Shown here one piece after another: positions 18,158-26,705 of a stretch of DNA of 45,858 nucleotides. Each line of letters begins with the position of its first letter. Position 1 is the first letter of the stretch. The notes below the pieces were generated by a model, which made no database searches, was not told the origin of the DNA, and was given only the letters and a program-made list of their open reading frames with translations. The position numbers and the translations under genes are program-made. Origin of the DNA: a bacterium (GTDB lineage: Bacteria; Zixibacteria; MSB-5A5; WJJR01); contig DATMBC010000055.1 of assembly GCA_035559435.1 (NCBI GenBank), forward strand, positions 1 to 45,858. Direction: 5' to 3'.

Positions 18158-18541
18158 ATGAAGCAGTTGCGCCTCATGTTGTTGACAATCTCCGGCCTGC
18201 TGACCGCCTGCGCGTCTGCGCTGGCCGACACGGCCGGTGAAACCACGGCGGCCGGCGTCTCGCAGGGGTCGATGGTCCTGCAGGCGGTCGCCTTGCTGGT
18301 GGCGTTGGGCTGTGTGCTGGCGGCGTTGAAGTTGCATACGGCGATTCGCGGCGGACGTGTCGCTCAGGGCTGGATCTGGATCTTTGTCGGACTGTTGGTC
18401 TTTGCCGCCGGTCAGGCGATGCTCTTCGCCGGGCAAATGGGATTCGTGCCGTTGACGACGATCTGGGTCGATGCCCTGCGTGTGGTGTCGTTGCTGTTGC
18501 TCTTCGTCGGCATCAATCAACTGCGCAAGATCATGGCGTAA
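18158..18541 (+). CDS. Small membrane protein of unknown function
   Basis: A 127-residue protein with an N-terminal signal-like segment (MKQLRLMLLTISGLLTACASALA) and three further hydrophobic helices at about residues 45-60, 75-92 and 100-120. It starts 4 bases after the DUF4388 gene and uses GGGGAGA in that gene's last codons as ribosome site, so the two are coupled. A terminator-like hairpin follows. I recognise no family. Small size and pairing suggest a membrane partner of the DUF4388 protein. Confidence 0.75.
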   Translation: MKQLRLMLLTISGLLTACASALADTAGETTAAGVSQGSMVLQAVALLVALGCVLAALKLHTAIRGGRVAQGWIWIFVGLLVFAAGQAMLFAGQMGFVPLTTIWVDALRVVSLLLLFVGINQLRKIMA

Positions 18542-18552
18542 TCCACGATGCC

Positions 18553-18595
18553 CCGCAGCCGGAGGGACGCGATTTCTCCGGCTGTGGGATTCTTC
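18553..18595 (+). terminator. Terminator-like hairpin after the DUF4388 pair
   Basis: Bases 18553-18564 and 18576-18587 form a 12-bp stem with one G-T wobble around an 11-base loop, starting 11 bases after the stop. The following GATTCTTCCC is only moderately T-rich. It probably separates the DUF4388 pair from the TPR-roadblock/MglA run. From 18596 to 18779 I see no gene. Confidence 0.55.
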
Positions 18596-18779
18596 CCACA
18601 CCGCGAACATGGGTTTTCAACCTCCCGGGGCCGGCGCACGGGAATTCACCGCTTTTGCCGCTGCCGCCAGGGTTAAGTCCATCGCCGTCCAAGTCGATAT
18701 CAATTAGTGTCCTATGGCCGACATCCCCGCCAGGGCATCGGGGCGGAGCTGTGACGGGCTATATCAGATGAGGGCAAGC

Positions 18780-19661
18780 ATGCTCAGCGTGGCGCAATTG
18801 GACGAACGCATCGAGAAGTGCCTGGCCATCCTGGCGGATAATCCGCATTCACAGGTGTTTGCCGCACTGGCCGAAGCGTACCGCAAACGCGGTGAGTTCG
18901 GACGGGCCTTCGCGGTCTGCAAGGGCGGCCTGAAGCACCACCCCGACTATGGCCCCGCGCACCTGGTGATGGCCAAGCTATTCCTCCACCAGGGCATGCA
19001 TGCCGCCGCTCTGCAATCGTTGAAACGATGTGAGGCGGCCGAGGGAGTCACCCGCGCCTCGGAGTACCTCGAAGCCGAAATCCGCATCGGCATGCGCGAT
19101 GTTCCCGGGGCCAGCGCCATTCTGGAGCGCCTGCGCTCCACCGATCGCGGCAATCCGGCACTCCGCGAACTGTTCCTGCAATTGCGCGACGTCACCGCCG
19201 CGCCCGTGCGCGCGGCCGAGCCGGATCAACACGTGCGCGGGGACCAGACCGTCGCAGCCACGCTCGCCAATACGGCGACGCCCGAATCGTTCGATTGGTC
19301 GACGTGGGCGGCGCAACTGGCGGCCCGTCCGCATGTGCTCAAGGCCTTTGCCATCGCGCTGTCGGAGGGCGAGACGATGCCCTTCTCCGTCATCGCCGAG
19401 CACGGAAGGGGACTCGACGGCGTGGATGTGGTGGGCGTATGCGCAACCCTCTTCGCGACGGTGGACGCCGAATGCCGCGCGCAGGGCCGCGGTCCCCTCT
19501 GCGAACTGCGGGTGGAACAGGCCGAACGCGAATGGTGGTGCCGCCGGATGGCCGGCTGCGTCATCGGACTGGCGGGTGAGCGCGGATTCGCCTTTGGCGC
19601 CATGCGGCAACAGGCGCTGGACGGCGCCGAACGCCTTCATCCCACGGAGACGATCCAGTGA
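18780..19661 (+). CDS. TPR protein with C-terminal roadblock-like domain
   Basis: A 293-residue soluble protein. The N-terminal half (about 5-140) is a set of TPR-like helical pairs (QVFAALAEAYRKRGEFGRAF, then GPAHLVMAKLFLHQGMHAAA). After a linker of about 50 residues rich in Ala, Pro and Thr, the C-terminal 110 residues (from ALSEGETMPFSVIAEHGRG to GERGFAFGAMRQQ) have the strand-helix layout of a Roadblock/LC7 domain. This assignment is weaker than for its neighbours. The start at ATG 18780 has GAGGG upstream. The stop overlaps a possible GTG start of the next gene, so it heads the MglA operon. The likely role is a scaffold linking the GTPase system to a partner. Confidence 0.75.
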   Translation: MLSVAQLDERIEKCLAILADNPHSQVFAALAEAYRKRGEFGRAFAVCKGGLKHHPDYGPAHLVMAKLFLHQGMHAAALQSLKRCEAAEGVTRASEYLEAEIRIGMRDVPGASAILERLRSTDRGNPALRELFLQLRDVTAAPVRAAEPDQHVRGDQTVAATLANTATPESFDWSTWAAQLAARPHVLKAFAIALSEGETMPFSVIAEHGRGLDGVDVVGVCATLFATVDAECRAQGRGPLCELRVEQAEREWWCRRMAGCVIGLAGERGFAFGAMRQQALDGAERLHPTETIQ

Positions 19662-19669
19662 GGACGACC

Positions 19670-20617
19670 ATGACACGAATGCATGCACGCGATCGTTCAA
19701 TCACGCCGGTGTTGCGGCGGACGGGCTTATACGTTGTGGGACTGATCCTGCTCCCCGTCCTGGTCTACCCGCGGCGGTTCGGGTTTCCCGCGCTGGATCT
19801 CAATCCGGCCGTGGGATTGCTCGAGTGGGCCTTCTACATCGCCGTCTTCAGCATCGCCACGGATCGGATGGGCGTTTCCACCCGAGTCGTCGCCGCCGGA
19901 TTCACCGTGGTGACGCGCCTGCTTGTAGGCGCGGCTTCCGGATGCGCGGTCGGCGGGACGCATGGCCTGCCCTTGGGTCAGACGGTGCCGGAACTGATGT
20001 GGTCGTATCCGCTGGCGCTAATTCCGCAGGTGTTGATCGCGCCGATTGTGACCAGCCCGCTCTGGGAACAGTTGATGTCGGTGCGCCCGGCGCCACGCGT
20101 CGCGCGGCCCGCTACGGTCCACTCGACGTTCACGGCACCCGCGGCCGTCACCGCGTCGCCGGCCCGCGCCTCGGCGTCGCGGGTGGCAATGGCGGGCGCC
20201 GGATTGACGCACGAGCCCAGTTTCGACGATGCGGTCTCTTACGTCGGCGAGTATTCCGGCGTGCGCCTCTGCTGGATCGTTGACAACGAAGGTCTGCCGC
20301 TGGCCGTCTGGCAGCGGCAGCAATACACCGGCGACGCCGATTTCTGGGCGCCGGTCAGCGTGGAGATGATGGAGTTCCACCAGCGTCGGCTGTCGGCCGG
20401 CGGCGATTCCTGTCATCCGGATCGCGTGGAAATCTGCACCGACCGCGGACGCCTGGTCGTGGAGGCGGTCCGTGATCTCTGGCTGGGTGTCCTCACCGAG
20501 CCTGACACCGATGAATTGATCAATGTGCGCATTACCCGTGCGCGGGAGATGATTGACCGACACTTGCAGGCGGAACGCGGCCGATTGGTCGCTGCCGGGG
20601 AGGCCGAATATGCATGA
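19670..20617 (+). CDS. Membrane-anchored Roadblock/LC7 protein
   Basis: A 315-residue protein. After a short basic lead, residues 15-140 contain about four hydrophobic helices (for example TGLYVVGLILLPVLVYP and WAFYIAVFSIATDRMG). An Ala/Pro/Thr-rich linker leads to a Roadblock/LC7 domain at about 185-305, with GVRLCWIVDNEGLPLAVW and ITRAREMIDRHL as first strand pair and last helix. Roadblock domains bind small GTPases of the MglA type. A version fixed in the membrane could recruit MglA to the envelope. The ATG at 19670 has GAGGA at 19660-19664; GTG 19658 is an alternative. It overlaps the next gene by 8 bases. Confidence 0.8.
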   Translation: MTRMHARDRSITPVLRRTGLYVVGLILLPVLVYPRRFGFPALDLNPAVGLLEWAFYIAVFSIATDRMGVSTRVVAAGFTVVTRLLVGAASGCAVGGTHGLPLGQTVPELMWSYPLALIPQVLIAPIVTSPLWEQLMSVRPAPRVARPATVHSTFTAPAAVTASPARASASRVAMAGAGLTHEPSFDDAVSYVGEYSGVRLCWIVDNEGLPLAVWQRQQYTGDADFWAPVSVEMMEFHQRRLSAGGDSCHPDRVEICTDRGRLVVEAVRDLWLGVLTEPDTDELINVRITRAREMIDRHLQAERGRLVAAGEAEYA

Positions 20618-20948
20618 ACAGTTGGCGGAACTCAACAAGACCATGGGCGTGACCGGCAGCATGCTGGTCGGCCATGACGGGATCGTCATCGCCGCCGATC
20701 TCGACGAAAAGACCGACGACGACACCCTCGGCGCACTGGCCTCCTCGATCGCGGCCACCGTGCGCCGCTCGATGTCCGAACTCGGCGGACACGACTTCGC
20801 CCAGATCACCGTCGAAGCCGACAATCAGAAGATCTTCCTGACCGATGCCGGCATCGGCACGCTGGTGGTCACCACCGAACCGCGTGTCAATATCGGTTTG
20901 GTGCGCCTGGAGATCCGGAACACGATCGGCGCCCTGTCGCGCCTCTAA
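20610..20948 (+). CDS. Roadblock/LC7 protein, MglB-like
   Basis: A 112-residue single-domain Roadblock/LC7 protein: GVTGSMLVGHDGIVIAADL forms the first strands, DTLGALASSIAATVRRS the first helix, and DAGIGTLVVTTEP with IGLVRLEIRN the last strand and helix. MglB dimers of this kind act as GTPase-activating proteins for MglA. The start overlaps the previous stop by 8 bases, with GGGGAGG upstream, which implies translational coupling. MglA follows after 46 bases. Confidence 0.9.
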   Translation: MHEQLAELNKTMGVTGSMLVGHDGIVIAADLDEKTDDDTLGALASSIAATVRRSMSELGGHDFAQITVEADNQKIFLTDAGIGTLVVTTEPRVNIGLVRLEIRNTIGALSRL

Positions 20949-20994
20949 CTGGAGCCGGCCACCCACCCACGGGGGGCGGAGAGACGAAGGAGTT

Positions 20995-21951
20995 ATGGTT
21001 TCCATCAACTACGCGTTCCGCGAGATCAGTTGCAAGATTGTCTATTATGGCCCCGGCCTGTCGGGCAAGACGACCAATCTGCAGTACGTGCACGACCGCG
21101 TCCCGGCCAAGTCCCGCGGCGACCTGATCAGTCTGGCCACCGAGGCCGACCGGACCCTCTACTTCGACTTCCTGCCCATTCATGTGGGCGACATCGGAGG
21201 GTTCTCGACCAAGTTCCAGCTGTACACCGTCCCCGGGCAGGTGTTCTACAATGCCACCCGCAAACTGGTGCTGCGCGGCGTCGACGGCATCGTCTTCGTC
21301 GCCGATTCGCAGAAGGCCAAGATGGACGAGAATATCGAATCCCTGGCCAACATGTTTGAGAACCTGCGCGAAAACGATATCGACCCGGCGACGATCCCGG
21401 TCGTCTTCCAATACAACAAGCGCGACCTGCCGGACATCGCCACCATCGAGGAATTGGAAAAGACCCTTAACCCCGACGGTCGTCCCTACACGGAGGCCAG
21501 CGCGGTCAAGGGTCTGGGTGTCTTCGACACGATGAAGCGCATCACGAAGCTCGTGCTGGAAGATACCAAGCGTCGCACCTCGGGCCAGTCGGCCCCGGCG
21601 CCCCGTTCCGAAGGGCTGGTGACGCCGCCGGAGCCGTCCATCGATGTGCTGGCGTCCTCCGGCCCGGTGTCGCGGCTGCGGAAATCGGCGCCCGCGGACG
21701 CCTGGAAGACCGGCCGCGTGGAGCTGCCGACGGTGGCAGTGCAAGAGCCAACCGTCGCCGTGCAACCGGAACCCGCGACGCCCGCGGTCGCGGCCAGCGT
21801 GTCCGGCCCAATTCGGGTGGGCACGGACGTTGCGCCGGCGCCTGTACCGCGCACGGTCCCTCCGATTATCACGGCCCAGAAGAGCATGCGTATTCGCCAC
21901 CGTCATCGTTCACTGTTCGATCGTCTGTTTGGCTGGCTGTTTGGACGTTAG
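20995..21951 (+). CDS. mglA: MglA-family polarity GTPase with long C-terminal tail
   Basis: Small Ras-like GTPase that in Myxococcus and Thermus sets cell polarity and directs type IV pili. The G domain fills residues 1-193: P-loop GPGLSGKT (19-26), the switch region with TVPGQ in place of the usual DxxG (an MglA hallmark), NKRD (141-144) and EASA (167-170). At 318 residues it is about 120 longer than typical MglA. The extra tail is rich in Pro, Ala, Val and Ser, contains a small TVAVQ repeat, and ends in a basic/aromatic helix, RSLFDRLFGWLFGR, that could lie on a membrane. AAGGAG lies close before the ATG at 20995. The next gene is a second MglB-like protein. Confidence 0.93.
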   Translation: MVSINYAFREISCKIVYYGPGLSGKTTNLQYVHDRVPAKSRGDLISLATEADRTLYFDFLPIHVGDIGGFSTKFQLYTVPGQVFYNATRKLVLRGVDGIVFVADSQKAKMDENIESLANMFENLRENDIDPATIPVVFQYNKRDLPDIATIEELEKTLNPDGRPYTEASAVKGLGVFDTMKRITKLVLEDTKRRTSGQSAPAPRSEGLVTPPEPSIDVLASSGPVSRLRKSAPADAWKTGRVELPTVAVQEPTVAVQPEPATPAVAASVSGPIRVGTDVAPAPVPRTVPPIITAQKSMRIRHRHRSLFDRLFGWLFGR

Positions 21952-21963
21952 AGGAGGTCTTGG

Positions 21964-22440
21964 ATGTCGTCGGGAACCTTTGTCCTATATGAAGAGCAGA
22001 TCGACCGCATCAACGCGGCCATGTTGCGCCTGCTGAAAAAGGCCGAGGCCAAGTGCGCCATCCTGGCGGACAAGGACGGCCATCTCATCACGCGCCAGGG
22101 ATTCACCCAGTCGCTGGACACCACCGCGCTGGCGGCCCTGATGGCGGGCAGTTTCGCCTCGACCCGCGAAATCGCCCGGCTGGTGGGCGAACCGGAGTTC
22201 TCCGTGCTCTTCCACCAGGGTGTGCGCGACCACATTCACATCTGCCTGGTCGGCGACCGCTGCATCCTGGCGATCGTCTTCGATGACCGCACAACGATCG
22301 GCATGGTGCGTTTGTACGCGAAGGAGACGGCCGACCGGCTCAAGGAACTGACCACGATGGCCGCCAATGCGCAGGCGGACCTGTCGGCGGATTTCACCGC
22401 CAGTGCCGACGAGCGCATTGACAGCATGTTCACGGAGTAG
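21964..22440 (+). CDS. Second MglB-like Roadblock/LC7 protein
   Basis: A 158-residue roadblock protein, close in length to Myxococcus MglB. The core reads AKCAILADKDGHLITRQGF, then LAALMAGSFASTREIARLVGE, HIHICLVGDRCILAIVFDD and TIGMVRLYAKETADRLKEL. N- and C-terminal helices flank it, and the acidic C-terminus ends FTE. AGAGGAGG lies six bases before the ATG, a strong site. With the protein at 20610 it may form the GAP/GEF pair for MglA; MglB and RomR/RomX play such roles in Myxococcus. Which of the two is the true MglB cannot be told from sequence. Confidence 0.87.
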   Translation: MSSGTFVLYEEQIDRINAAMLRLLKKAEAKCAILADKDGHLITRQGFTQSLDTTALAALMAGSFASTREIARLVGEPEFSVLFHQGVRDHIHICLVGDRCILAIVFDDRTTIGMVRLYAKETADRLKELTTMAANAQADLSADFTASADERIDSMFTE

Positions 22441-22534
22441 GAGCGCGAGATCCCGCAGGGACGGGGAACGCACAGATTGAGAGCTTGGCCGGCCGACCGC
22501 CGGCCCACCACGATGACTCCAACGACCACGGACG

Positions 22535-24235
22535 GTGACTGACGTGTCGCAGGAACTGGGACACATGCTGGTGCAGGCGGGGCGGATCACCCCCGAGCAA
22601 CTCGAGGCCGCCGTCAAGCAGCAGCGCGAGACCAACGAGAAGTTTTCCGACATTCTCGTCCGTATCGGCGCCATCGCCGACGAGGATGAGCTGACCCACT
22701 TTATCGGTCGTCAGCTCAACATCGGCGCGCTGCGTCTGTCCGATGTTGAGCTGGATCCCGAAGTGGTCAACCTCATCCCGTTGGACATCGCCCGGCGCTT
22801 CAACGTCATCGCGGTCTCACGCGTCAACAAGACGCTCGTCGTGGCCATTTCCGATCCGCACAACATCTACGTTCTCGACGCCATCAAGTTCATCACCGGC
22901 TGCTCGATCCAGCCGGTCATCTCGCCCGAGCGCGCCATCGCCCGCGCCATCGAGCAGTACTACGCCGATGCCGCCGGCATCAACGACCTGATCAAGGGGC
23001 TCGAGGAGGGCAGCGAACTCGAAGTCATCGACACCGAGGATCAGGTCAACGATCTGGACCTGCAGTCCCAGGTGCAGGACAAACCGCTGGTCCGCCTGGT
23101 CGACAAGATCATCATGGACGCCATCACCCGCGGCGCGTCGGATATTCACATCGAGACCTACGAAAAGATGCTGCGAGTGCGTTACCGCGTCGATGGCCAG
23201 TTGCGCGAGACGCCGCCGCTGCCGTTCAAGTACCGGGCCGCCATCGTTTCGCGCATCAAGATCATGGCCGATCTGGACATCTCCGAGCGCCGGCTGCCGC
23301 AGGACGGCCGCATCAAAGTTAAGATGCGCAACCGCGCCATCGACCTGCGCGTCTCGGTCCTGCCCACCATCTTTGGCGAAAAAGTCGTGATGCGTATCCT
23401 CGACCCCGAGGCGCTGCGCACCGACCTGACCAAGCTGGGATTCCCCGAGGTCGCCCTGAACAACTTCCGGCGGGCGATCGAGTTGCCGTACGGCATGATC
23501 CTCGTCACCGGCCCGACCGGGTCGGGAAAAACGACGACCTTGTACTCGGCGCTGAAGACTCTGAACAGCCCCGATGTCAACATCATGACCGCCGAGGACC
23601 CGGTCGAGTTCAACTTCGAGGGGATCAATCAGGTGCTCGTCCGCTCCGACATCGGGCTGACCTTCGCCGCGGCCCTGCGTTCGTTCCTGCGTCAGGATCC
23701 GGACATCGTGATGGTCGGTGAAATTCGCGACGGCGAAACGGCGGAAATCGCCATCCGCGCGGCCCTCACCGGACATCTGGTGTTCTCAACCCTGCACACC
23801 AACGACTCGGCCTCCACCATCCATCGTCTCGTCGATATGGGTGTGCCGGCCTACCTGGTGGCCTCCGCCACCAAGTTGATCATGGCACAACGCATGACGC
23901 GCAAGATCTGCAGCGCCTGCCGCGAGGAGATCCCGGTCGAGCCCGAGCACCTGGCGGCGCTCAACATGACCGAAGAGGAAGCCAAGGGGCTGCGGATCTT
24001 CGTCGGGCGCGGCTGCGGCGAGTGCGGCAACACCGGCCTGGCCGGACGCACCGGTATTTTCGAGGTCATGCCCATTTCCGGCAAGATCGAGCGCATGATC
24101 CTCGACGGCGCCAGCTCGGAAGAAATCCGCCAGCAGGCCATCGCCGAAGGGATGCAGACCCTGCGCATGGCGGCCATTGAAAAGATGAAAAAGGGCGAAA
24201 TCCCGCTCGAGCAGGTTCTGGCCGAGTCGGCGTAA
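22535..24235 (+). CDS. pilB: Type IV pilus assembly ATPase PilB
   Basis: Cytoplasmic hexameric ATPase that powers pilus extension; 566 residues. The N-terminal MshEN domain spans about 1-150 (LGHMLVQAGRITPEQLEAAV). The GspE core follows, with Walker A GPTGSGKTTT, the Asp box, Walker B DPDIVMVGEIRD and His box TGHLVFSTLHTND. A zinc site of two Cys pairs (CSACREE and GCGECGNTG) lies near residue 470. The GTG at 22535 is used; GTG 22544 is also possible. The 94-base gap to the mglB-like gene holds no gene. pilT and pilC follow in the usual order. No pilin gene is visible. Confidence 0.95.
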   Translation: MTDVSQELGHMLVQAGRITPEQLEAAVKQQRETNEKFSDILVRIGAIADEDELTHFIGRQLNIGALRLSDVELDPEVVNLIPLDIARRFNVIAVSRVNKTLVVAISDPHNIYVLDAIKFITGCSIQPVISPERAIARAIEQYYADAAGINDLIKGLEEGSELEVIDTEDQVNDLDLQSQVQDKPLVRLVDKIIMDAITRGASDIHIETYEKMLRVRYRVDGQLRETPPLPFKYRAAIVSRIKIMADLDISERRLPQDGRIKVKMRNRAIDLRVSVLPTIFGEKVVMRILDPEALRTDLTKLGFPEVALNNFRRAIELPYGMILVTGPTGSGKTTTLYSALKTLNSPDVNIMTAEDPVEFNFEGINQVLVRSDIGLTFAAALRSFLRQDPDIVMVGEIRDGETAEIAIRAALTGHLVFSTLHTNDSASTIHRLVDMGVPAYLVASATKLIMAQRMTRKICSACREEIPVEPEHLAALNMTEEEAKGLRIFVGRGCGECGNTGLAGRTGIFEVMPISGKIERMILDGASSEEIRQQAIAEGMQTLRMAAIEKMKKGEIPLEQVLAESA

Positions 24236-24326
24236 TCGCCGTCAAGAAGACCCCGGGCCCGGCCGATACTCGTAAAGAGGTGCCGATGGGCGGTCGGCGC
24301 CGCCGGAGACAGAGAGAATACTGACT

Positions 24327-25442
24327 ATGATGACCCTGCGGGAATTGCTGGAGCTCATGGCCGAACGCCGCGCCTCCGACCTGCACCTGACGGTCGGCTC
24401 GCCGCCGCGTTTGCGCATCGATGGTCGTCTGCAGAGCTTGGACGCCGACGTCCTGACGCCCGAGCAGACCAAGAAACTGGCGTACAGCATCATGAACGAG
24501 AAGCAGCGCAAGCGCTTCGAGGAAACCTGGGAACTCGACCTGTCGTTCGGGATCGAGAATCTCAGCCGATTCCGCTGCAACGTGTTTGTCCAGCGCGGCA
24601 ACGTGGCCATCGCCATCCGCCAGATCCCCTTCAGCATCCCCACCTTCGACGACCTGGGGATCCCGAAAGTCGTGGCCGAACTGGCCGATCTGCCGCGCGG
24701 ATTGGTGCTGATCACCGGACCGACCGGATCGGGCAAATCGACCACACTGGCCGCGTTGATCGACAAGATCAACCGTGAACACTTCTCGCACATCATCACC
24801 GTGGAGGACCCGATCGAGTACCTCCATCGGCATCAGTCGTCGATCGTCAATCAGCGCGAAGTCAACACCGACACGATGTCCTTCGCCTCGGCGCTCAAAT
24901 ACGCTCTGCGCGAGGACCCCGACGTCGTGCTCGTCGGCGAGATGCGCGACCTCGAAACCGTCGAGGCGGCGCTCAGCATTTCGGAGACCGGTCACCTCGC
25001 GTTCGCGACCCTGCATACCAACTCGGCGGCCGAGTCGATCAACCGCATCATCGACGTCTTCCCGGTCAACCAGCAGGAGCAGGTGCGCGTGGCGCTTTCG
25101 TTCGTGCTGCAGGCGATCGTCTCCCAGCAGCTGATCCCGAAGATCGGCGGCGGGCGCGTCCTGGCGATGGAGATCCTGATCTGCACGCCGGCCATCCGCG
25201 CCACCATTCGCGACGACAAGATTCACCAGATCTACAGTTTGATTCAGGCCGGTCAGAAGTACGGCATGCGGACCATGAACCAGTCGCTGGCGGAGGCGTA
25301 CCTCCAGCGGAAGATCACCTACGGTGACGCGGTCGCGCGGTCGTCGAATCCGCAGGAGCTCGACGACATCATCGCGCGCGCCAAGGAATCCGGTTCGGTC
25401 CGCGCGCGCGCCGGGTTAGGAGGGGAACGTGCCTCTGTTTGA
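24327..25442 (+). CDS. pilT: Twitching motility retraction ATPase PilT
   Basis: Hexameric ATPase that depolymerises pili and pulls the cell; 371 residues. PilT signatures: MTLRELLELMAERRASDLHL at the start, Walker A GPTGSGKST, Walker B DPDVVLVGEMRD, His box TGHLAFATLHTN, and the PilT-type C-terminal block TPAIRATIRDDK. No PilB-type N-domain or zinc site is present. The stop overlaps the start of pilC by 14 bases. Confidence 0.96.
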   Translation: MMTLRELLELMAERRASDLHLTVGSPPRLRIDGRLQSLDADVLTPEQTKKLAYSIMNEKQRKRFEETWELDLSFGIENLSRFRCNVFVQRGNVAIAIRQIPFSIPTFDDLGIPKVVAELADLPRGLVLITGPTGSGKSTTLAALIDKINREHFSHIITVEDPIEYLHRHQSSIVNQREVNTDTMSFASALKYALREDPDVVLVGEMRDLETVEAALSISETGHLAFATLHTNSAAESINRIIDVFPVNQQEQVRVALSFVLQAIVSQQLIPKIGGGRVLAMEILICTPAIRATIRDDKIHQIYSLIQAGQKYGMRTMNQSLAEAYLQRKITYGDAVARSSNPQELDDIIARAKESGSVRARAGLGGERASV

Positions 25443-26628
25443 GTACAAAGGAAAGACGGCCGCCGGAACCGCCGTGGCGGGGCAACTGAAGGCCCGCAAC
25501 AAGGCGGAACTCGACCGCCTGTTGCGGCAGAAGAAGATTGCGGTCGATACCGTCAACCGCAAATCCTCCGAGATCCACATCAAGCTCGGCACGGGGATCA
25601 AGAAAATTCACATCTCCCGCTTTACCCGGCAATTCGCCACCATGATCGGCGCCGGTCTGCCGATGGTCCAGTGCCTCGACATTCTGTCCAAGCAGATGGA
25701 GTCGGCCGAGCTGCGCAAGATCATCGCCCAGGTGAAGGATTCGGTCTCGTCCGGCTCGACGCTGGCCGAGGCGCTCGGCAAGCACAAGAAGGTCTTCGAC
25801 GACCTCTATGTGAACATGGTCGAGGCGGGCGAAATCGGCGGCGCGCTGGACACCATCCTGGTTCGTCTGGCCAACTACCGCGAAAAGGCCGACGCCCTGA
25901 TCCGCAAGGTGCGCGGCGCGATGGTCTACCCGACCGTCATCGTCATCGTCGCGGTCGGCGTCACCTTCGCCATGCTGACCTACATCGTGCCGGTGTTCGC
26001 CAAGATGTTCTCCGGACTCGGCGCCGAACTGCCGAAGCCCACCCAGGTGGTGCTCGGTATTTCCGAGTTTCTCCGCAGCAACATCCTGTTCATCTTCGGC
26101 GGCCTGATTGCCGGCGCCGTCGCCTTCCGCTACTGGGTCAAGACCGACAAGGGACGTTTGCGCTTCGACAAGATGATGCTGCGCGCGCCGCTGATCGGGA
26201 CGCTCATCCGCAAGAGCGCCATCTCGCGTTTCACCCGCACGCTCGGCACGCTGCTCTCCTCGGGTGTCTCGATTCTCGACGCGCTCGAGATCACGGCCAA
26301 GACCGCGGGCAACCGGGTCATCTCGGATGCGATCCGCAAGTCGGTGGTGTCGATCGCCGAAGGCGACACGATCACCGGGCCGCTGCGCGACACCGGCGTA
26401 TTCCCGCCAATGGTGACCCAGATGATCTCGGTCGGTGAGAAGACCGGCGGTCTCGACGAAATGCTCTCAAAGATTGCGGACTTCTATGATGAGGAAGTCG
26501 ATGCCGCGGTCAGCGCGCTGACATCGATTATCGAGCCGGTCATCATCGTCTTCATGGGCGTGGTGATTGGCGGCATCCTGATCGCCATGTACCTGCCGAT
26601 GTTCGACATCATCGGCAAGATCAAGTAG
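25429..26628 (+). CDS. pilC: Type IV pilus inner-membrane platform protein PilC
   Basis: Polytopic inner-membrane platform on which PilB and PilT act; 399 residues. Two GspF domains are visible, the first at about 65-185 (FTRQFATMIGAGLPMVQCL) and the second at about 265-390 (FTRTLGTLLSSGVSILDAL). Membrane helices follow each (YPTVIVIVAVGVTFAMLTYIV; IIVFMGVVIGGILIAMYLPMF). The GTG start at 25429 has AGGAGGGG upstream inside pilT. The neighbouring order pilB-pilT-pilC is that of the Pseudomonas/Myxococcus systems. Confidence 0.96.
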   Translation: MPLFEYKGKTAAGTAVAGQLKARNKAELDRLLRQKKIAVDTVNRKSSEIHIKLGTGIKKIHISRFTRQFATMIGAGLPMVQCLDILSKQMESAELRKIIAQVKDSVSSGSTLAEALGKHKKVFDDLYVNMVEAGEIGGALDTILVRLANYREKADALIRKVRGAMVYPTVIVIVAVGVTFAMLTYIVPVFAKMFSGLGAELPKPTQVVLGISEFLRSNILFIFGGLIAGAVAFRYWVKTDKGRLRFDKMMLRAPLIGTLIRKSAISRFTRTLGTLLSSGVSILDALEITAKTAGNRVISDAIRKSVVSIAEGDTITGPLRDTGVFPPMVTQMISVGEKTGGLDEMLSKIADFYDEEVDAAVSALTSIIEPVIIVFMGVVIGGILIAMYLPMFDIIGKIK

Positions 26629-26644
26629 GTGGCGACCATCCGAA

Positions 26645-26685
26645 CCGACGGCGGCGCGCGCCTTTGCGGCGAGCGCCGCCGTTGG
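26645..26685 (+). terminator. Hairpin between pilC and the histidine kinase
   Basis: Bases 26645-26657 and 26673-26685 form a 13-bp stem with one G-T wobble around a 15-base loop, 17 bases after the pilC stop and 21 before the kinase start. No U-tract follows, so partial termination or mRNA stabilisation is as likely as full termination. Confidence 0.4.
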
Positions 26686-26705
26686 TCTGCCGGGGCATTA
26701 CGCGC

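Noticed and set aside
20845-20994. Longer N-terminus for the MglA gene
   Set aside because: The extra codons overlap the roadblock gene in another frame, and MglA proteins start near MVSINYAFREISCKIVYYG.
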